A DNA stretch of 64,000 nt from Bacteroidales bacterium (GCA_028277395.1 JANQGJ010000099.1:62001-126000); one strand, 5' to 3'; positions 1 through 9,874 are shown, counted from the first letter of the stretch. Notes: generated by a model from the letters alone, not told the origin. Program-made: numbers and translations.

Positions 1-855
1 AATATTATGACAGCCTGGCTTTTTGATAGATCAGGTAATGTATATAAACTACTGGATAAGGAAGCAAGAGCAGCTCTGGAAAGCAGGATTGATTTTGATA
101 AATCAGAATTAGAAACGTGGAAGAATATAAAAACCAGGCTTAATCTTGTTATAAACGAAATCGGAATCATTTCTCAGTACGATGGATATTTTGATCTGAA
201 AGAGCTTAACTGGCAATATTATCGTGATAAATATCCAGATATTCACCGAATGGACAGGATATTAAAATCTGAAGGGAAGTCTGCCGATGATTACAAAGTT
301 GCAAAACAGGCCGACACTTTAATGACCTATTATAATCTTGGAAATGAAGATATACAAAATATTATCTTAAACTTAGGTTACAGGTTACCAGATGATTATC
401 TCGAGAGAAATCTTGAATATTATTTACAACGAACATCCCATGGTTCAACATTGAGCAGGATTGTACATGCACATCTTGCAAATATGATTGACAAGCATAA
501 ACTTAGCTGGGAACTGTACAAAGAAGCTCTTACATCTGATTATAATGATATTCAGGGAGGTACAACTTCAGAGGGTATACATGCCGGTGTAATGGCAGGA
601 ACATTAATGATTGCTATTTCATCTTACGGAGGTGTCGATATCAGAGGTAATGAGTTGAATGTAAACCCAAAATTACCACAAAACTGGAAAGAACTCAACT
701 TCAATATGACATTTAAAAATGTTGAATACTCATTCAAAATTAACAGCTCCTCTGTTGAGGTCGTATCCAATATTGATACTGAAGTTATCATATTTGACAG
801 AAAAGTAAAAATCAAAAAAGGGATTAAAACAATTATTAGTAAAAACAGTAATTAA
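1..855 (+). CDS. Glycoside hydrolase family 65 phosphorylase (maltose/kojibiose/trehalose phosphorylase type), C-terminal part
   Basis: This is the C-terminal part of a GH65 disaccharide phosphorylase. These enzymes split an alpha-linked glucose disaccharide with inorganic phosphate to give beta-glucose 1-phosphate plus glucose or another sugar. The frame is open from base 1 with no stop, so the gene starts upstream of the window; the ATG at 7 is probably internal. Visible family features are KQADTLMTYYNL in the (alpha/alpha)6 barrel, the phosphate-binding TSHGSTLS segment, and IQGGTTSEGIHAGVMAGT, followed by a short beta-sandwich tail. About 284 residues remain of roughly 750 usual in the family. 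The substrate cannot be told from this part. A uridine-kinase-like gene follows after 6 bp, implying an operon; the usual beta-phosphoglucomutase partner is not seen and may lie upstream. Confidence 0.88.
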   Translation, partial: NIMTAWLFDRSGNVYKLLDKEARAALESRIDFDKSELETWKNIKTRLNLVINEIGIISQYDGYFDLKELNWQYYRDKYPDIHRMDRILKSEGKSADDYKVAKQADTLMTYYNLGNEDIQNIILNLGYRLPDDYLERNLEYYLQRTSHGSTLSRIVHAHLANMIDKHKLSWELYKEALTSDYNDIQGGTTSEGIHAGVMAGTLMIAISSYGGVDIRGNELNVNPKLPQNWKELNFNMTFKNVEYSFKINSSSVEVVSNIDTEVIIFDRKVKIKKGIKTIISKNSN

Positions 856-861
856 TAAATC

Positions 862-1494
862 ATGTTAGAAGATGTATTATTGATCGCGCAAAAACATCGC
901 GATGCTGCGGATATTATTACTAAAGAAATACTTAAACAAAGTAAGGAAAAACTTACTGTAGCAATTTCCGGAGAGTCTGGCTCAGGAAAATCAGAACTAA
1001 CTCATGTAATTGCAAAAAATCTCAGAAAACACGGAATATTTGCCAAACCAATTCATATTGATAACTTTTATAATACACTTCCATTGGAAAGAGCAAAATG
1101 GCGTGAAGAAAACGGTGTTGAAAATGTGGTAGGTTTAGGTGAATATCAATGGGATAAAATTAACAGGACTATTGATGATTTTAAGAATAACAGGAAATCA
1201 TCAATGCCATGTGTAGACCTTGTAACAGAACAGGTCGATACTCTTACTACAGATTTCAATGGTATCGATATGCTTATTATTGATGGCTTATACGCAATAA
1301 ATACTGATGATATTGATATCAGAGTATTTATTGAATTGACATATCATGAAACAAAAAAAGCTCAGACTGACAGAGGGAAAGAATCTGATAATCCATTGAG
1401 ATGGAAAGTACTGGAGCAGGAACACAAAACCGTTCTATCGATAAAAGACAAAGCTAACATCATAATCGATAAAGATTTCAAAGTAGTATTATAG
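862..1494 (+). CDS. Uridine kinase-like P-loop nucleoside/sugar kinase
   Basis: A 210-residue P-loop kinase of the uridine kinase/phosphoribulokinase type. The Walker A motif GESGSGKSE lies at about residues 36-44. A substrate-side segment HIDNFYNT follows at about 69-76, and a Walker B-like strand MLIIDGLYA at about 136-144. A lid-like region with an arginine (TDRGKESDNPLRW) comes near residue 170. Family members move the ATP gamma-phosphate to uridine, cytidine or related small molecules in the cytoplasm. The gene starts 6 bp after the GH65 phosphorylase, so it is very probably co-transcribed, and its true substrate may be a sugar rather than uridine. It lacks the typical Udk length and C-terminus, so I do not assign udk. 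Confidence 0.72.
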   Translation: MLEDVLLIAQKHRDAADIITKEILKQSKEKLTVAISGESGSGKSELTHVIAKNLRKHGIFAKPIHIDNFYNTLPLERAKWREENGVENVVGLGEYQWDKINRTIDDFKNNRKSSMPCVDLVTEQVDTLTTDFNGIDMLIIDGLYAINTDDIDIRVFIELTYHETKKAQTDRGKESDNPLRWKVLEQEHKTVLSIKDKANIIIDKDFKVVL

Positions 1495-1518
1495 CATTTT
1501 AAGACTAAATAGTACTCT

Positions 1519-1559
1519 ACAAATATGTTGAAATATTTGTGTGTAGTGCCGGGTTTTTT
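1519..1559 (+). terminator. Possible weak transcription terminator after the GH65/kinase operon
   Basis: An 8-bp perfect stem, ACAAATAT (1519-1526) pairing with ATATTTGT (1533-1540) around a 6-base loop, is followed 13 bases later by a run of six T (1554-1559). The gap between stem and T-run is longer than in a normal intrinsic terminator, so this is tentative. Confidence 0.3.
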
Positions 1560-1697
1560 CTGGTTATCAGAAGAATCTTACTTCCTTTATTCAATATACT
1601 TTATTGTCTGCCATAATGACGTAAAATTAGTAATGGCCTGCGATTTGTTAATACTTATGGGCAAAAAGAAATGCAACACTAAATAACTTGTACAAAA

Positions 1698-2273
1698 ATG
1701 AGTGAAGAAAATATAGAAGATGTAACTTTTGAAAGTGATCCTGACACTGAGGTTGAGAAGAAAGAAGAGGAGAAGAGTGTAAGCGAAAAACCAAAAAGGA
1801 AAAGCAGAAAACTAAAAGCTGAAAAAAAACTTGAGGAAGTTACAGAAGAATATAATACGCTAAATGACAAATATTTACGCTTATATTCTGAATTTGATAA
1901 TTATAGAAGAAGAACAAATAAAGAAAGACTCGATATTCTGAAAAGTGCTTCTCAGGAAGTAGTTACTGATCTGTTACCTGTTCTTGATGATTTCGACAGA
2001 GCTCAAAAAGCAATGGAAGAACAGGGTGTTGATGAAGAAACCAAAAAAGGAATTGAATTAATCCATAATAAGTTTTTGGGAATTCTAACACAAAAAGGTC
2101 TTGAACCAATGAATTCGATTGGTAAAGAATTTGATACAGATTACCATGAAGCAATAACAAATATTCCTGCTCCATCAGAAGAAATGACAGGTAAAGTAGT
2201 TGATGTTATTGAAAAAGGTTATTTACTCAATGGCAAGATAATCAGGTTTGCAAAAGTTGTTGTCGGTAGTTAA
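1698..2273 (+). CDS. grpE: Nucleotide exchange factor GrpE
   Basis: GrpE is the nucleotide exchange factor that releases ADP from DnaK in the cytosolic Hsp70 cycle. The protein has 191 residues, a normal length. The first 45 residues are a charged Lys/Glu-rich tail and residues about 45-75 form the long coiled-coil helix. Then come the family signatures FDNYRRRTNKER and VTDLLPVLDDFDRA, and the C-terminal beta domain with GKEFDTDYHEAI and GKVVDVIEKGYLLNGKIIRFAKVVV. dnaJ follows after 34 bp, so the two are co-transcribed. dnaK is not in the window. No CIRCE-type inverted repeat is visible in the 200 bp upstream, so HrcA control is not indicated. Confidence 0.96.
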   Translation: MSEENIEDVTFESDPDTEVEKKEEEKSVSEKPKRKSRKLKAEKKLEEVTEEYNTLNDKYLRLYSEFDNYRRRTNKERLDILKSASQEVVTDLLPVLDDFDRAQKAMEEQGVDEETKKGIELIHNKFLGILTQKGLEPMNSIGKEFDTDYHEAITNIPAPSEEMTGKVVDVIEKGYLLNGKIIRFAKVVVGS

Positions 2274-2307
2274 ATGGTCGTTGAAATTGAAACATTGAAA
2301 AATAGTT

Positions 2308-3444
2308 ATGAGTAAAAAGGATTATTACGATGTATTGGGGGTAGGCAAAAGTGCATCCGTTGACGAGATAAAAAAAGCCTATCGAAAGATGGCAATCAAA
2401 TATCATCCGGATAAGAACCCTGATGACAAGAATGCAGAAGAGAAGTTTAAAGAAGCTGCAGAAGCATACGAGGTACTCAGTAATGAAGACAAGAGAGCAA
2501 GATACGACCAGTTTGGACATGAAGGAATGAGAGGTGGCGGATTTGGTGGAAGCCACATGTCGATGGACGATATTTTTAGCCATTTTGGTGATATCTTTGG
2601 CGGAGCTTTTGGTGGAAGCTTTGGCGGAAGCCGATCGGGCAGACGACGTGTTAATCGCGGATCAAACCTGAGAGTTAAGGTAAAGCTTACTTTGTCCGAT
2701 ATTGCTCATGGCGTAGAAAAAAAGATAAAACTCAATAAATATAAAGAATGTGAGGCGTGCCATGGATCCGGCTCTGAAAGAGGCAGCTCACCTACCACAT
2801 GCCCAACCTGTAATGGACAGGGACAGGTAACAAGAGTTACAAACACTTTCCTTGGTCAGATGCAAACAGCTTCTACATGTCCACAATGTGGAGGTACTGG
2901 TGAAATTATCACAAATAAATGTAAGGAATGTCATGGAAACGGGATAGTTAAGGGTGAAGAAATTGTAAGCATTAATATCCCTGCCGGTGTTTCACAAGGA
3001 ATGCAGCTATCAGTAAGTGGTAAAGGAAACGCTGGTGCCAGAGGCGGTGTACCTGGCGATCTTATTGTATTGATTGAAGAGAAAGAAGACCCGGAATTGG
3101 TAAGAGACGGTAACAATCTTCTTTATGATCTATACATAAATTTTGCTGATGCAGCTCTTGGAACAACTTCTGAAGTCCCTACTATTGATGGTAAAGCAAG
3201 AATTAAAATTGCACCCGGAACCCAGGGAGGTAAAGTACTTAGATTGAAAGGCAAAGGTATTCCTGATGTAAATGGATATGGAAGAGGTGACATCCTTGTT
3301 AATATTAACATATGGACTCCAAGAGCTCTTTCAAAGGATGAAAAAGCAATGATGGAGAAGTTGAGTAAATCTGAAAACTTCAAGCCTAATCCCACAACAA
3401 AGGATAAGAGCTATTTTGACAGAATGAGAGAGTTTTTCTCTTAA
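2308..3444 (+). CDS. dnaJ: Chaperone protein DnaJ
   Basis: A full-length type I J-protein of 378 residues, the DnaK co-chaperone that stimulates ATP hydrolysis and delivers substrates. The J domain is at about residues 4-68 with the HPD motif in [10 protein letters not shown] Gly/Phe-rich linker with GGFGG and GGSFGGS repeats covers about 75-110. Four CxxCxGxG zinc-binding repeats follow ([32 protein letters not shown]; about 148-212), then the two C-terminal substrate-binding domains. All zinc ligands are intact. It is the second gene of the grpE-dnaJ operon. Confidence 0.97.
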   Translation: MSKKDYYDVLGVGKSASVDEIKKAYRKMAIKYHPDKNPDDKNAEEKFKEAAEAYEVLSNEDKRARYDQFGHEGMRGGGFGGSHMSMDDIFSHFGDIFGGAFGGSFGGSRSGRRRVNRGSNLRVKVKLTLSDIAHGVEKKIKLNKYKECEACHGSGSERGSSPTTCPTCNGQGQVTRVTNTFLGQMQTASTCPQCGGTGEIITNKCKECHGNGIVKGEEIVSINIPAGVSQGMQLSVSGKGNAGARGGVPGDLIVLIEEKEDPELVRDGNNLLYDLYINFADAALGTTSEVPTIDGKARIKIAPGTQGGKVLRLKGKGIPDVNGYGRGDILVNINIWTPRALSKDEKAMMEKLSKSENFKPNPTTKDKSYFDRMREFFS

Positions 3445-3676
3445 TGAATTAAATTAAACTTATAGTTCCTTCACATTAATAAAATACAGTAATATCAGCT
3501 TAATTATTTCAGTTACTCATTGAAAAGAAGTAGTTATGACTGGTATCTGATAAGTCTGTGGATTCATTTCCATTGCTTCATAATATACTGATTTACTGAC
3601 GACTCGCAATGCCAGTTTTGATCTGTTAAATCGGAATATTTAACATTTTTTAGACAGAATCAGTCACAGAAGATAT

Positions 3677-3684
3677 TATTTTTG
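3677..3684 (+). promoter_or_regulatory. Bacteroidota -7 promoter element for the ABC exporter operon
   Basis: TATTTTTG matches the phylum consensus TAnnTTTG and lies 27 bases before the ATG at 3712. It overlaps the alternative TTG start at 3682, which argues that translation starts at 3712. Confidence 0.55.
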
Positions 3685-3711
3685 TATCAAATAACTTACT
3701 CTTGTTCAAAT

Positions 3712-4632
3712 ATGGATAATAATATAGCACTACGTGCGATAGAGGTATCAAAAAGTTATGCTAATCATAAAGCTTTGGATAATGTTAGCATCGAAGTTCC
3801 AAAACAAAGCATTTTTGGATTACTTGGGCCAAATGGTGCCGGCAAGACTACCCTTATACGAATCATTAATCTGATTTCAGTTATGGACAAAGGTAAAGTC
3901 ATGCTGAATGGAAAAAGTATTTCGTCTAAAGATATTAAGAATATTGGCTATCTGCCAGAAGAAAGAGGTCTTTACAAAAAAATGAAAGTTGGCGAACAGG
4001 CAGTTTACCTGGCTCAACTTAAAGGTCTTAGCAGTACAGAAGCAAAGAAACAGCTCAGGACCTGGTTTGAAAAGTTTGAAATAGGTTCATGGTGGAATAA
4101 AAAAGTTGAAGAACTATCAAAAGGAATGGCCCAGAAAGTGCAGTTTATCGTTACTGTTTTGCATAAGCCGCAATTGCTGATCTTTGATGAACCTTTTAGT
4201 GGATTTGATCCAATAAATGTTAATATATTGAAGGAAGAGATACTGAAGCTTAGAGAAAATGGAGCAACAATAATTTTTTCAACTCATAATATGGCATCAG
4301 TTGAAGAATTGTGCGATAATATAGCATTAATAAATAACAGCAAGACAGTATTATCAGGTGAAATCCATAAAATTAAAGAAGAGTATAAATCAAACACTTT
4401 CGAGATAGCCTACAAATCAGATAATGAACTGGAATTATCTGTTAATGATTATTCCGTTATTAAAAACGAAACACAAAGAAATATCAGGTATTCAACTATT
4501 AAACTTAATAATGGTTCAACTCCAAATCAACTTTTAAACAGCATTATTCCACAGGCTGATGTGGTATCGTTCAATGAGATACTGCCTTCGATTAATGATA
4601 TTTTCATTCAGGAAGTAAAAAGAAATCAATAG
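3712..4632 (+). CDS. ABC-2 type exporter, ATP-binding subunit (NatA-like)
   Basis: A 306-residue ATPase subunit of an ABC-2 exporter. Walker A GPNGAGKT is at about residues 39-46, the signature ELSKGMAQKVQ near 135, Walker B LLIFDEPF near 155 and the switch histidine in FSTHNMA near 190. About 90 residues after the nucleotide-binding domain form the accessory tail seen in NatA/CcmA-type ATPases. The ATG at 3712 is preferred over the upstream TTG at 3682 because a consensus -7 element overlaps that TTG. The permease gene begins 23 bp downstream, so the two form one transporter. The cargo (sodium, drug or lipid) cannot be told from sequence. Confidence 0.9.
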   Translation: MDNNIALRAIEVSKSYANHKALDNVSIEVPKQSIFGLLGPNGAGKTTLIRIINLISVMDKGKVMLNGKSISSKDIKNIGYLPEERGLYKKMKVGEQAVYLAQLKGLSSTEAKKQLRTWFEKFEIGSWWNKKVEELSKGMAQKVQFIVTVLHKPQLLIFDEPFSGFDPINVNILKEEILKLRENGATIIFSTHNMASVEELCDNIALINNSKTVLSGEIHKIKEEYKSNTFEIAYKSDNELELSVNDYSVIKNETQRNIRYSTIKLNNGSTPNQLLNSIIPQADVVSFNEILPSINDIFIQEVKRNQ

Positions 4633-4655
4633 CAGCACTAAACACTATCACCAAC

Positions 4656-5969
4656 ATGAAAAAAACTCTTTTAATAATTCAGAGAGAATATCTATCCAGG
4701 GTAAAAAAAAGATCTTTTATTATAATGACGATCATTGGGCCGGTTCTTATGGCAGCTATGATTATTCTTCCTGCATATTTAGCTGATTGGAGTGAAGCAA
4801 CTGAGAAACGAATTGCGGTGCTGGATGAAACAGGTTGGTTTTATGAGAAATTCAAAGATCAGGATAACATAACCTTTTATTATGTCAATGGAGATCTTGC
4901 ATCAGAAAAAGAAATTGCACTTACTAAAAACGGAGATTTACTTCTTTATATCCCGCGTACAGAACTTAATATACCGGTAAACTCTGAACTTTATTCGATT
5001 AAACAGCCTGGTTTAAATGTTACTTCATACATTAAATCAGTGATGAAACAAATTGTAGAGAATAAGAAACTACTGGCATCAGGTATTGATCCTGAAATAA
5101 TTAAATCATCCAAAGTGCATATTAACCTGTCTACCATAAAAGTTGAAGAAGACGGAGTAGAGAAAAAAAGCAATACTGAGATTGAAGTCGGGCTTGCAAT
5201 ATTCTCAGGAATAATGATTTACTTCTTCATATTTATGTTTGGTGTTCAGGTTCTTAAAGGGGTAATGGAAGAAAAATCAAATAGAATTGTAGAAGTGATT
5301 ATTTCTTCGGTTAAACCTTTTCAACTAATGCTTGGTAAGATCATTGGTGTTGCTTTTGTTGGATTAACACAATTCTTGCTTTGGATAATACTAACTTTGA
5401 TTTTAGTAGGAATATTCCAGTCAGGAATGCTATCAGAAAGCAATTCTGCTATGGAAATGTTAAGTAATAGCAATCAAATCCTTAACAACACGGGAAGCGC
5501 TGGTACAGATCCGATGTTAATGATCAATGAAATAATTGGCGGTATTAACATTAGAGTAATGGTAATGAGTTTTATATTTTATTTCCTTGGAGGATATTTA
5601 CTTTATTCATCATTATTCGCAGCAATTGGTGGAGCAATTGACCATGACACAGACAGCCAACAGTTCATGCTGCCGGTTTCAATACCCCTGATATTTTCAA
5701 TTGCATTATCTGGTGTAATCGTAAATCAACCAGACAGCACATTGGTAATCTGGATGTCGATGGTTCCGTTTACATCACCTATAACTATGATGATGCGTAT
5801 TCCATTTGGAGTTCCCATTGAACAAATATGGATATCAGTGGGATTATTGGTACTTGGCTTCATTGCTACGGCATGGCTTGCAGGTAAAATTTATAAAACC
5901 GGTATTTTAATGTATGGGCAAAAAGTTAGCTATCCCGTTATTTGGAAATGGCTCACAAGAAAATACTAA
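4656..5969 (+). CDS. ABC-2 type exporter permease (NatB-like)
   Basis: A 437-residue inner-membrane permease of the ABC-2 family and partner of the ATPase just upstream. It has one N-terminal membrane helix (about residues 22-45). A periplasmic domain of roughly 130 residues follows, and then five or more helices from about 177 onward. The cytoplasmic motif EEKSNRIVEVIISSVKPFQLM, typical of NatB/ABC-2 permeases, is at about 205-226. The large extracytoplasmic loop after the first helix is characteristic of the NatB subgroup. Transport direction is most likely export; the substrate is unknown. Confidence 0.88.
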   Translation: MKKTLLIIQREYLSRVKKRSFIIMTIIGPVLMAAMIILPAYLADWSEATEKRIAVLDETGWFYEKFKDQDNITFYYVNGDLASEKEIALTKNGDLLLYIPRTELNIPVNSELYSIKQPGLNVTSYIKSVMKQIVENKKLLASGIDPEIIKSSKVHINLSTIKVEEDGVEKKSNTEIEVGLAIFSGIMIYFFIFMFGVQVLKGVMEEKSNRIVEVIISSVKPFQLMLGKIIGVAFVGLTQFLLWIILTLILVGIFQSGMLSESNSAMEMLSNSNQILNNTGSAGTDPMLMINEIIGGINIRVMVMSFIFYFLGGYLLYSSLFAAIGGAIDHDTDSQQFMLPVSIPLIFSIALSGVIVNQPDSTLVIWMSMVPFTSPITMMMRIPFGVPIEQIWISVGLLVLGFIATAWLAGKIYKTGILMYGQKVSYPVIWKWLTRKY

Positions 5970-6020
5970 GTTCAAAATTAAATCGCAGCAAATTTTAATA
6001 GGATATCAGAAGCTATCGGC

Positions 6021-6476
6021 TCATTGTTTCTGCAGATAGAATTCCTGTTTTTTATTCACTTCCATATCAGAAATTACAATATCCAAATATTGATTATCCC
6101 TGATTTTGTATGAAATCTTTTTCGGAAATTCGTTATCCGGGTTAACAAACAACCAACTATTCTTCGATGATTTCCGGAGTTTAAAATATACAAATTTGTC
6201 TGCCTCTCCCAGATTCACCCTGTAGCAGATTGTGTCACCTGTTCTTAGTATTTTTAAAGATTCATAAAACGCAGTATCTCCATCAACCAGACTAAATCCT
6301 TCCCCGTTCAAAGTACTATCGTTTACATAATGCCAGTTTTCATTGAATTCCACACCTTTATATGAACTCCAGTTCCCTTCCAGAGCCTTCATATTATTAA
6401 TAATCTTTGATGAATCAGGAGATACGCAAGCTGTTAATATTGACACAATTAACATGAAAGATAATATTGTTTTCAT
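6021..6476 (-). CDS. Small predicted lipoprotein, DUF6265-like
   Basis: A 151-residue predicted lipoprotein. The signal peptide ends in a lipobox LTAC with the acylated cysteine at residue 17. The mature part starts with a LEGNWSSYKG segment. It continues with short beta strands carrying WHYVNDSTLNGEGF and KFVYFKLRKSS, a pattern resembling DUF6265/lipocalin-like small beta proteins that measure as one domain. The function is not known. It is a single gene, convergent with the ABC permease and divergent from secDF. Confidence 0.65.
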   Translation of the reverse strand: MKTILSFMLIVSILTACVSPDSSKIINNMKALEGNWSSYKGVEFNENWHYVNDSTLNGEGFSLVDGDTAFYESLKILRTGDTICYRVNLGEADKFVYFKLRKSSKNSWLFVNPDNEFPKKISYKIRDNQYLDIVISDMEVNKKQEFYLQKQ

Positions 6477-6559
6477 TTGTCAAAAATCTTCAATTATTTT
6501 ACTTCAAAAATGTGCCGAAAGTTAATTAAAATCAATTTGCTAATTCTCAAATATTATTA

Positions 6560-6567
6560 TATTTTTG
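6560..6567 (+). promoter_or_regulatory. -7 promoter element of secDF
   Basis: TATTTTTG matches TAnnTTTG and lies 43 bases before the secDF ATG, leaving a short AT-rich 5' leader. Confidence 0.55.
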
Positions 6568-6610
6568 CAGGCTCAAAAAATTGAAGTAAATAATTAATAA
6601 TTAAGATCAA

Positions 6611-9600
6611 ATGCAGAATAGAGGAGCTATTAAGTTTTTTGCCATTGCTTTTGCATTAGTTTGTCTTTATCAGTTAAGCTTCACATTCGTGACAAGCAGG
6701 GTTGAAAAGAAAGCTAAGGATTATGCAACAAACGAAACTGCCGTTCAAGAGGCTAATAAACTTGCAGATGGAAACAAGGCACTGGAAACCTATTTCATGG
6801 ATTCAATTGCAGTAGCAAGAGAAAACTATTATAAAGATAGTGTTTCTAACCTTGTAGTTTACGATATATTAGTAGCCAAATATACGTTTAAAGAATGTAA
6901 AGAAAGAGAATTAAATCTCGGTCTGGACCTCAAAGGTGGCATGAACGTTGTACTTGAGGTATCTGTTAGTGATATTGTAAACGCATTGTCAGGAAATAGC
7001 CAGGACCCTGTATTCAGACAGGCTATGACTCTTGCCAAACAAAAACAAACCAGCAGTGGACAAAGCTTTGTAACTCTGTTTGGCGAATCATTTAATGAAA
7101 TTGACCCAAACGCACGTCTTGCTTCAATTTTTCTATATGAATTTAAAGATAAAGGTATAACTACCAACTCTACCAATGAGGAAGTACTTGACGTAATAAA
7201 CGACGAAGCTAACGAAGCTATTGACAGATCATATCAGATTCTTCGTACTCGTATCGACCGTTTTGGTGTTGCACAACCTAACATTCAGAAACTTGCTGCA
7301 ACAGGACGTATTGCAATTGAACTTCCCGGTATAAAAGATCCGCAAAGGGTTAGAAAACTATTACAGGGAACTGCAAAACTTGAATTCTGGGAAACATATA
7401 ATTTCTCAGACCTTTATACATATTTTGATGAAGCAAATGCAACACTTCGTACAGAAGAAATTCTTGACGAAGAAACTGCTGAAGCTGAAGCTAAAAAAGA
7501 AATTGAATCAGCAATAGAGGAAGGAGATGACAATAATCCTGTTGCTGAGATTGCTGATGGAGAAACTGAGACAACAGAGGATCAGGCAATTGAAGATGAT
7601 GATGAATCAACCAACAAATTGCTTGAACAAATAGAATCCGATACAACCGCTGATCCATCCAGTGAACTGGATTTCAATGAGTATGCAAAGAGATATCCAT
7701 TATATGCCTATCTGCAACCATCATATTCTCAGGATGAATCAGGAAGACCATTCCCTGCTCAAACTGCTCGTGTTGGTTTTGCAGCAATTAAGGATACATC
7801 TCGAATTAATCGTATGCTTAGGTTAACTAAAGATATCTTTCCAAGAGATCTAAAGCTTGTATGGACGGTAAAACCAAATCCTCAAACTCCTGATGTATTG
7901 GAACTGGTAGCTCTTAAAGCCAGTTATCGCGACGGAAGTGCAGCACTTGGCGGTGATGTTATTGTAGATGCACGTCAGGATTATGACCAAAATGGTGGAA
8001 TCTCCGTTGATATGCAAATGAATGCTCAGGGAGCTAAGACATGGAAAAGATTAACAGGTGAAAGTATAGGGAAACAGATTGCAATTGTTCTTGATAATTA
8101 TGTTTATTCATTCCCAGTGGTAAATAGCGAAATTCCCAGTGGTCGTTCATCTATTTCCGGTGGAAATATGGATCTGAATGAAGCGCAAGACCTTGCAAAT
8201 ATTCTTAAAGCCGGTAAACTTCCTGCTCCTGCACATATTGTTGAAGAGGCTGTTGTAGGACCTTCACTTGGTAGAGAAGCAGTTAGTTCAGGAATGAATT
8301 CATTTATTCTTGCGTTTATTCTGGTATTGGCATATATGATCGTATATTACAGCCGTGCCGGAATCGTTGCAAATTTTGCACTTATAACAAACATATTCTT
8401 CCTTTTCGGAGTTTTAGCATCTTTAGGCGCTGTACTCACACTACCAGGTATGGCCGGTATTGTACTCACATTAGGTATGGCGGTTGATGCCAACGTTATT
8501 ATATATGAACGTATTAAAGAAGAGATCAGGGCCGGAAAAGGACTACGACTTGCTATAACAGATGGATATAAAAATGCTTATTCAGCTATTATTGATGGTA
8601 ACGTAACAACTCTTCTGACGGGTATAGTACTTTACGTATTTGGCTCAGGTCCTGTGCAGGGTTTCGCTACTACTCTTATAATTGGTATTTTATCTTCATT
8701 GTTCACTGCAATATTCATTTCAAGAATGATATTCACATGGATGTTGAATACAAACCGTAAGATAAGTTTCTCAACTAAAACAACAGCAAATATTCTTGCA
8801 AATACAAAAATTAATTTTGTTAATTCAAGAAAGAAAGCTTACGTAATTTCATCAATACTTATTGTGATCAGTATTGTATCTTTAGCAACAAAGGGCCTAA
8901 ACTTTGGAATAGATTTCACAGGAGGTCGTACCTATGTTATCAGATTTGATAAAGATGTAAATACTGAAGAAGCCAGAAAACTATTAACAGCAGAGTTTGA
9001 TGGCAATTCACCGGAGGTAAAAACATTTGGGGCTAGTTCTCAGATCAAGGTTACTACAAAATACCGCATCAATGAGGATGGTACCGAAATCGACGGAATT
9101 ATTCAGGAGAAGCTACATAATGGCCTGAAAGGATTTTATAGCGATGAGATCAGATATGTTGACTTCTCTTCTGATACAGAAGGAGAAAATAAGCTACTTG
9201 GTATTCTTAGTTCGCAGAAAATCGGACCAACGATTGCTGACGACATCAGGACAAAAGCATATTTCGCAATTTTATTTGCTCTGATAATTATCTTCATTTA
9301 CATTGCTGTAAGATTTAGAAAATGGCAATATGGTATGGCTGGTGTTGCAGCGCTGTTCCATGATACACTGATAACTATGGGACTGTTCTCAGTATTTTAT
9401 GGCATCCTGCCGTTTAGTATGGAGATTGATCAGGCATTCATTGCTGCTATCTTAACGATTATTGGATATTCGATTAACGATACAGTGATTATTTTCGACC
9501 GTATTCGTGAGAACACAAATCTATATCCAAAACACAGTATAAAAAGTAATATTAATGTGGGATTGAACAGTACTCTGGCCCGTACAATTAATACTTCTGG

Positions 9601-9817
9601 TACAACACTTGTAGTACTTCTTGTAATCTTTATATTTGGAGGCGAAGTTATAAGAGGATTTATTTTCGCACTGTTGGTTGGTGTACTCGTAGGTACCTAC
9701 TCTTCACTGTTTACTGCAAGCCCCATAGCATACGACTTGTTAAGAGGCGATAAACAGGAAAAAGAAGTTGCAGAAAGAGAAGCCAGGTTAAAAACCAAAA
9801 AAGGCAGGAAAAAATAA
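6611..9817 (+). CDS. secDF: Protein translocase subunit SecDF (fused SecD-SecF)
   Basis: A 1068-residue fusion of SecD and SecF. These membrane subunits use the proton gradient to pull proteins out of the SecYEG channel on the periplasmic side. SecD features are the first helix at about residues 8-28, LGLDLKGGMNVVLEV near 102-116, the P1 domain with RIDRFGVAQPNIQ, and the six-helix region with AVDANVIIYERIKEE. The SecF half starts near 740 with GIDFTGGRTYVIRF near 766 and contains the IGYSINDTVIIFDRIREN signature. Between about residues 275 and 355 is an acidic, low-complexity insert rich in Glu and Asp, inside the SecD periplasmic region. Fusion is usual in Bacteroidota. The gene stands alone with its own promoter and terminator. 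Confidence 0.96.
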   Translation: MQNRGAIKFFAIAFALVCLYQLSFTFVTSRVEKKAKDYATNETAVQEANKLADGNKALETYFMDSIAVARENYYKDSVSNLVVYDILVAKYTFKECKERELNLGLDLKGGMNVVLEVSVSDIVNALSGNSQDPVFRQAMTLAKQKQTSSGQSFVTLFGESFNEIDPNARLASIFLYEFKDKGITTNSTNEEVLDVINDEANEAIDRSYQILRTRIDRFGVAQPNIQKLAATGRIAIELPGIKDPQRVRKLLQGTAKLEFWETYNFSDLYTYFDEANATLRTEEILDEETAEAEAKKEIESAIEEGDDNNPVAEIADGETETTEDQAIEDDDESTNKLLEQIESDTTADPSSELDFNEYAKRYPLYAYLQPSYSQDESGRPFPAQTARVGFAAIKDTSRINRMLRLTKDIFPRDLKLVWTVKPNPQTPDVLELVALKASYRDGSAALGGDVIVDARQDYDQNGGISVDMQMNAQGAKTWKRLTGESIGKQIAIVLDNYVYSFPVVNSEIPSGRSSISGGNMDLNEAQDLANILKAGKLPAPAHIVEEAVVGPSLGREAVSSGMNSFILAFILVLAYMIVYYSRAGIVANFALITNIFFLFGVLASLGAVLTLPGMAGIVLTLGMAVDANVIIYERIKEEIRAGKGLRLAITDGYKNAYSAIIDGNVTTLLTGIVLYVFGSGPVQGFATTLIIGILSSLFTAIFISRMIFTWMLNTNRKISFSTKTTANILANTKINFVNSRKKAYVISSILIVISIVSLATKGLNFGIDFTGGRTYVIRFDKDVNTEEARKLLTAEFDGNSPEVKTFGASSQIKVTTKYRINEDGTEIDGIIQEKLHNGLKGFYSDEIRYVDFSSDTEGENKLLGILSSQKIGPTIADDIRTKAYFAILFALIIIFIYIAVRFRKWQYGMAGVAALFHDTLITMGLFSVFYGILPFSMEIDQAFIAAILTIIGYSINDTVIIFDRIRENTNLYPKHSIKSNINVGLNSTLARTINTSGTTLVVLLVIFIFGGEVIRGFIFALLVGVLVGTYSSLFTASPIAYDLLRGDKQEKEVAEREARLKTKKGRKK

Positions 9818-9837
9818 ATTTTGAAATAAAGCACAAT

Positions 9838-9874
9838 AAAAAGTCCCTTTGCTTAATTGCACCGGGACTTTTTT
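9838..9874 (+). terminator. Intrinsic terminator of secDF
   Basis: A 10-bp stem, AAAAAGTCCC (9838-9847) with GGGACTTTTT (9864-9873), is followed directly by T residues. It lies 20 bases after the secDF stop. Confidence 0.85.

Noticed and set aside
1495..1697. CIRCE-like heat shock operator upstream of grpE
   Set aside because: Looked for the TTAGCACTC-type inverted repeat and did not see it.
3682..3711. Extended N-terminus of the ABC ATPase from a TTG codon
   Set aside because: The TTG lies inside the consensus -7 element TATTTTTG, and homologues begin at the ATG at 3712.
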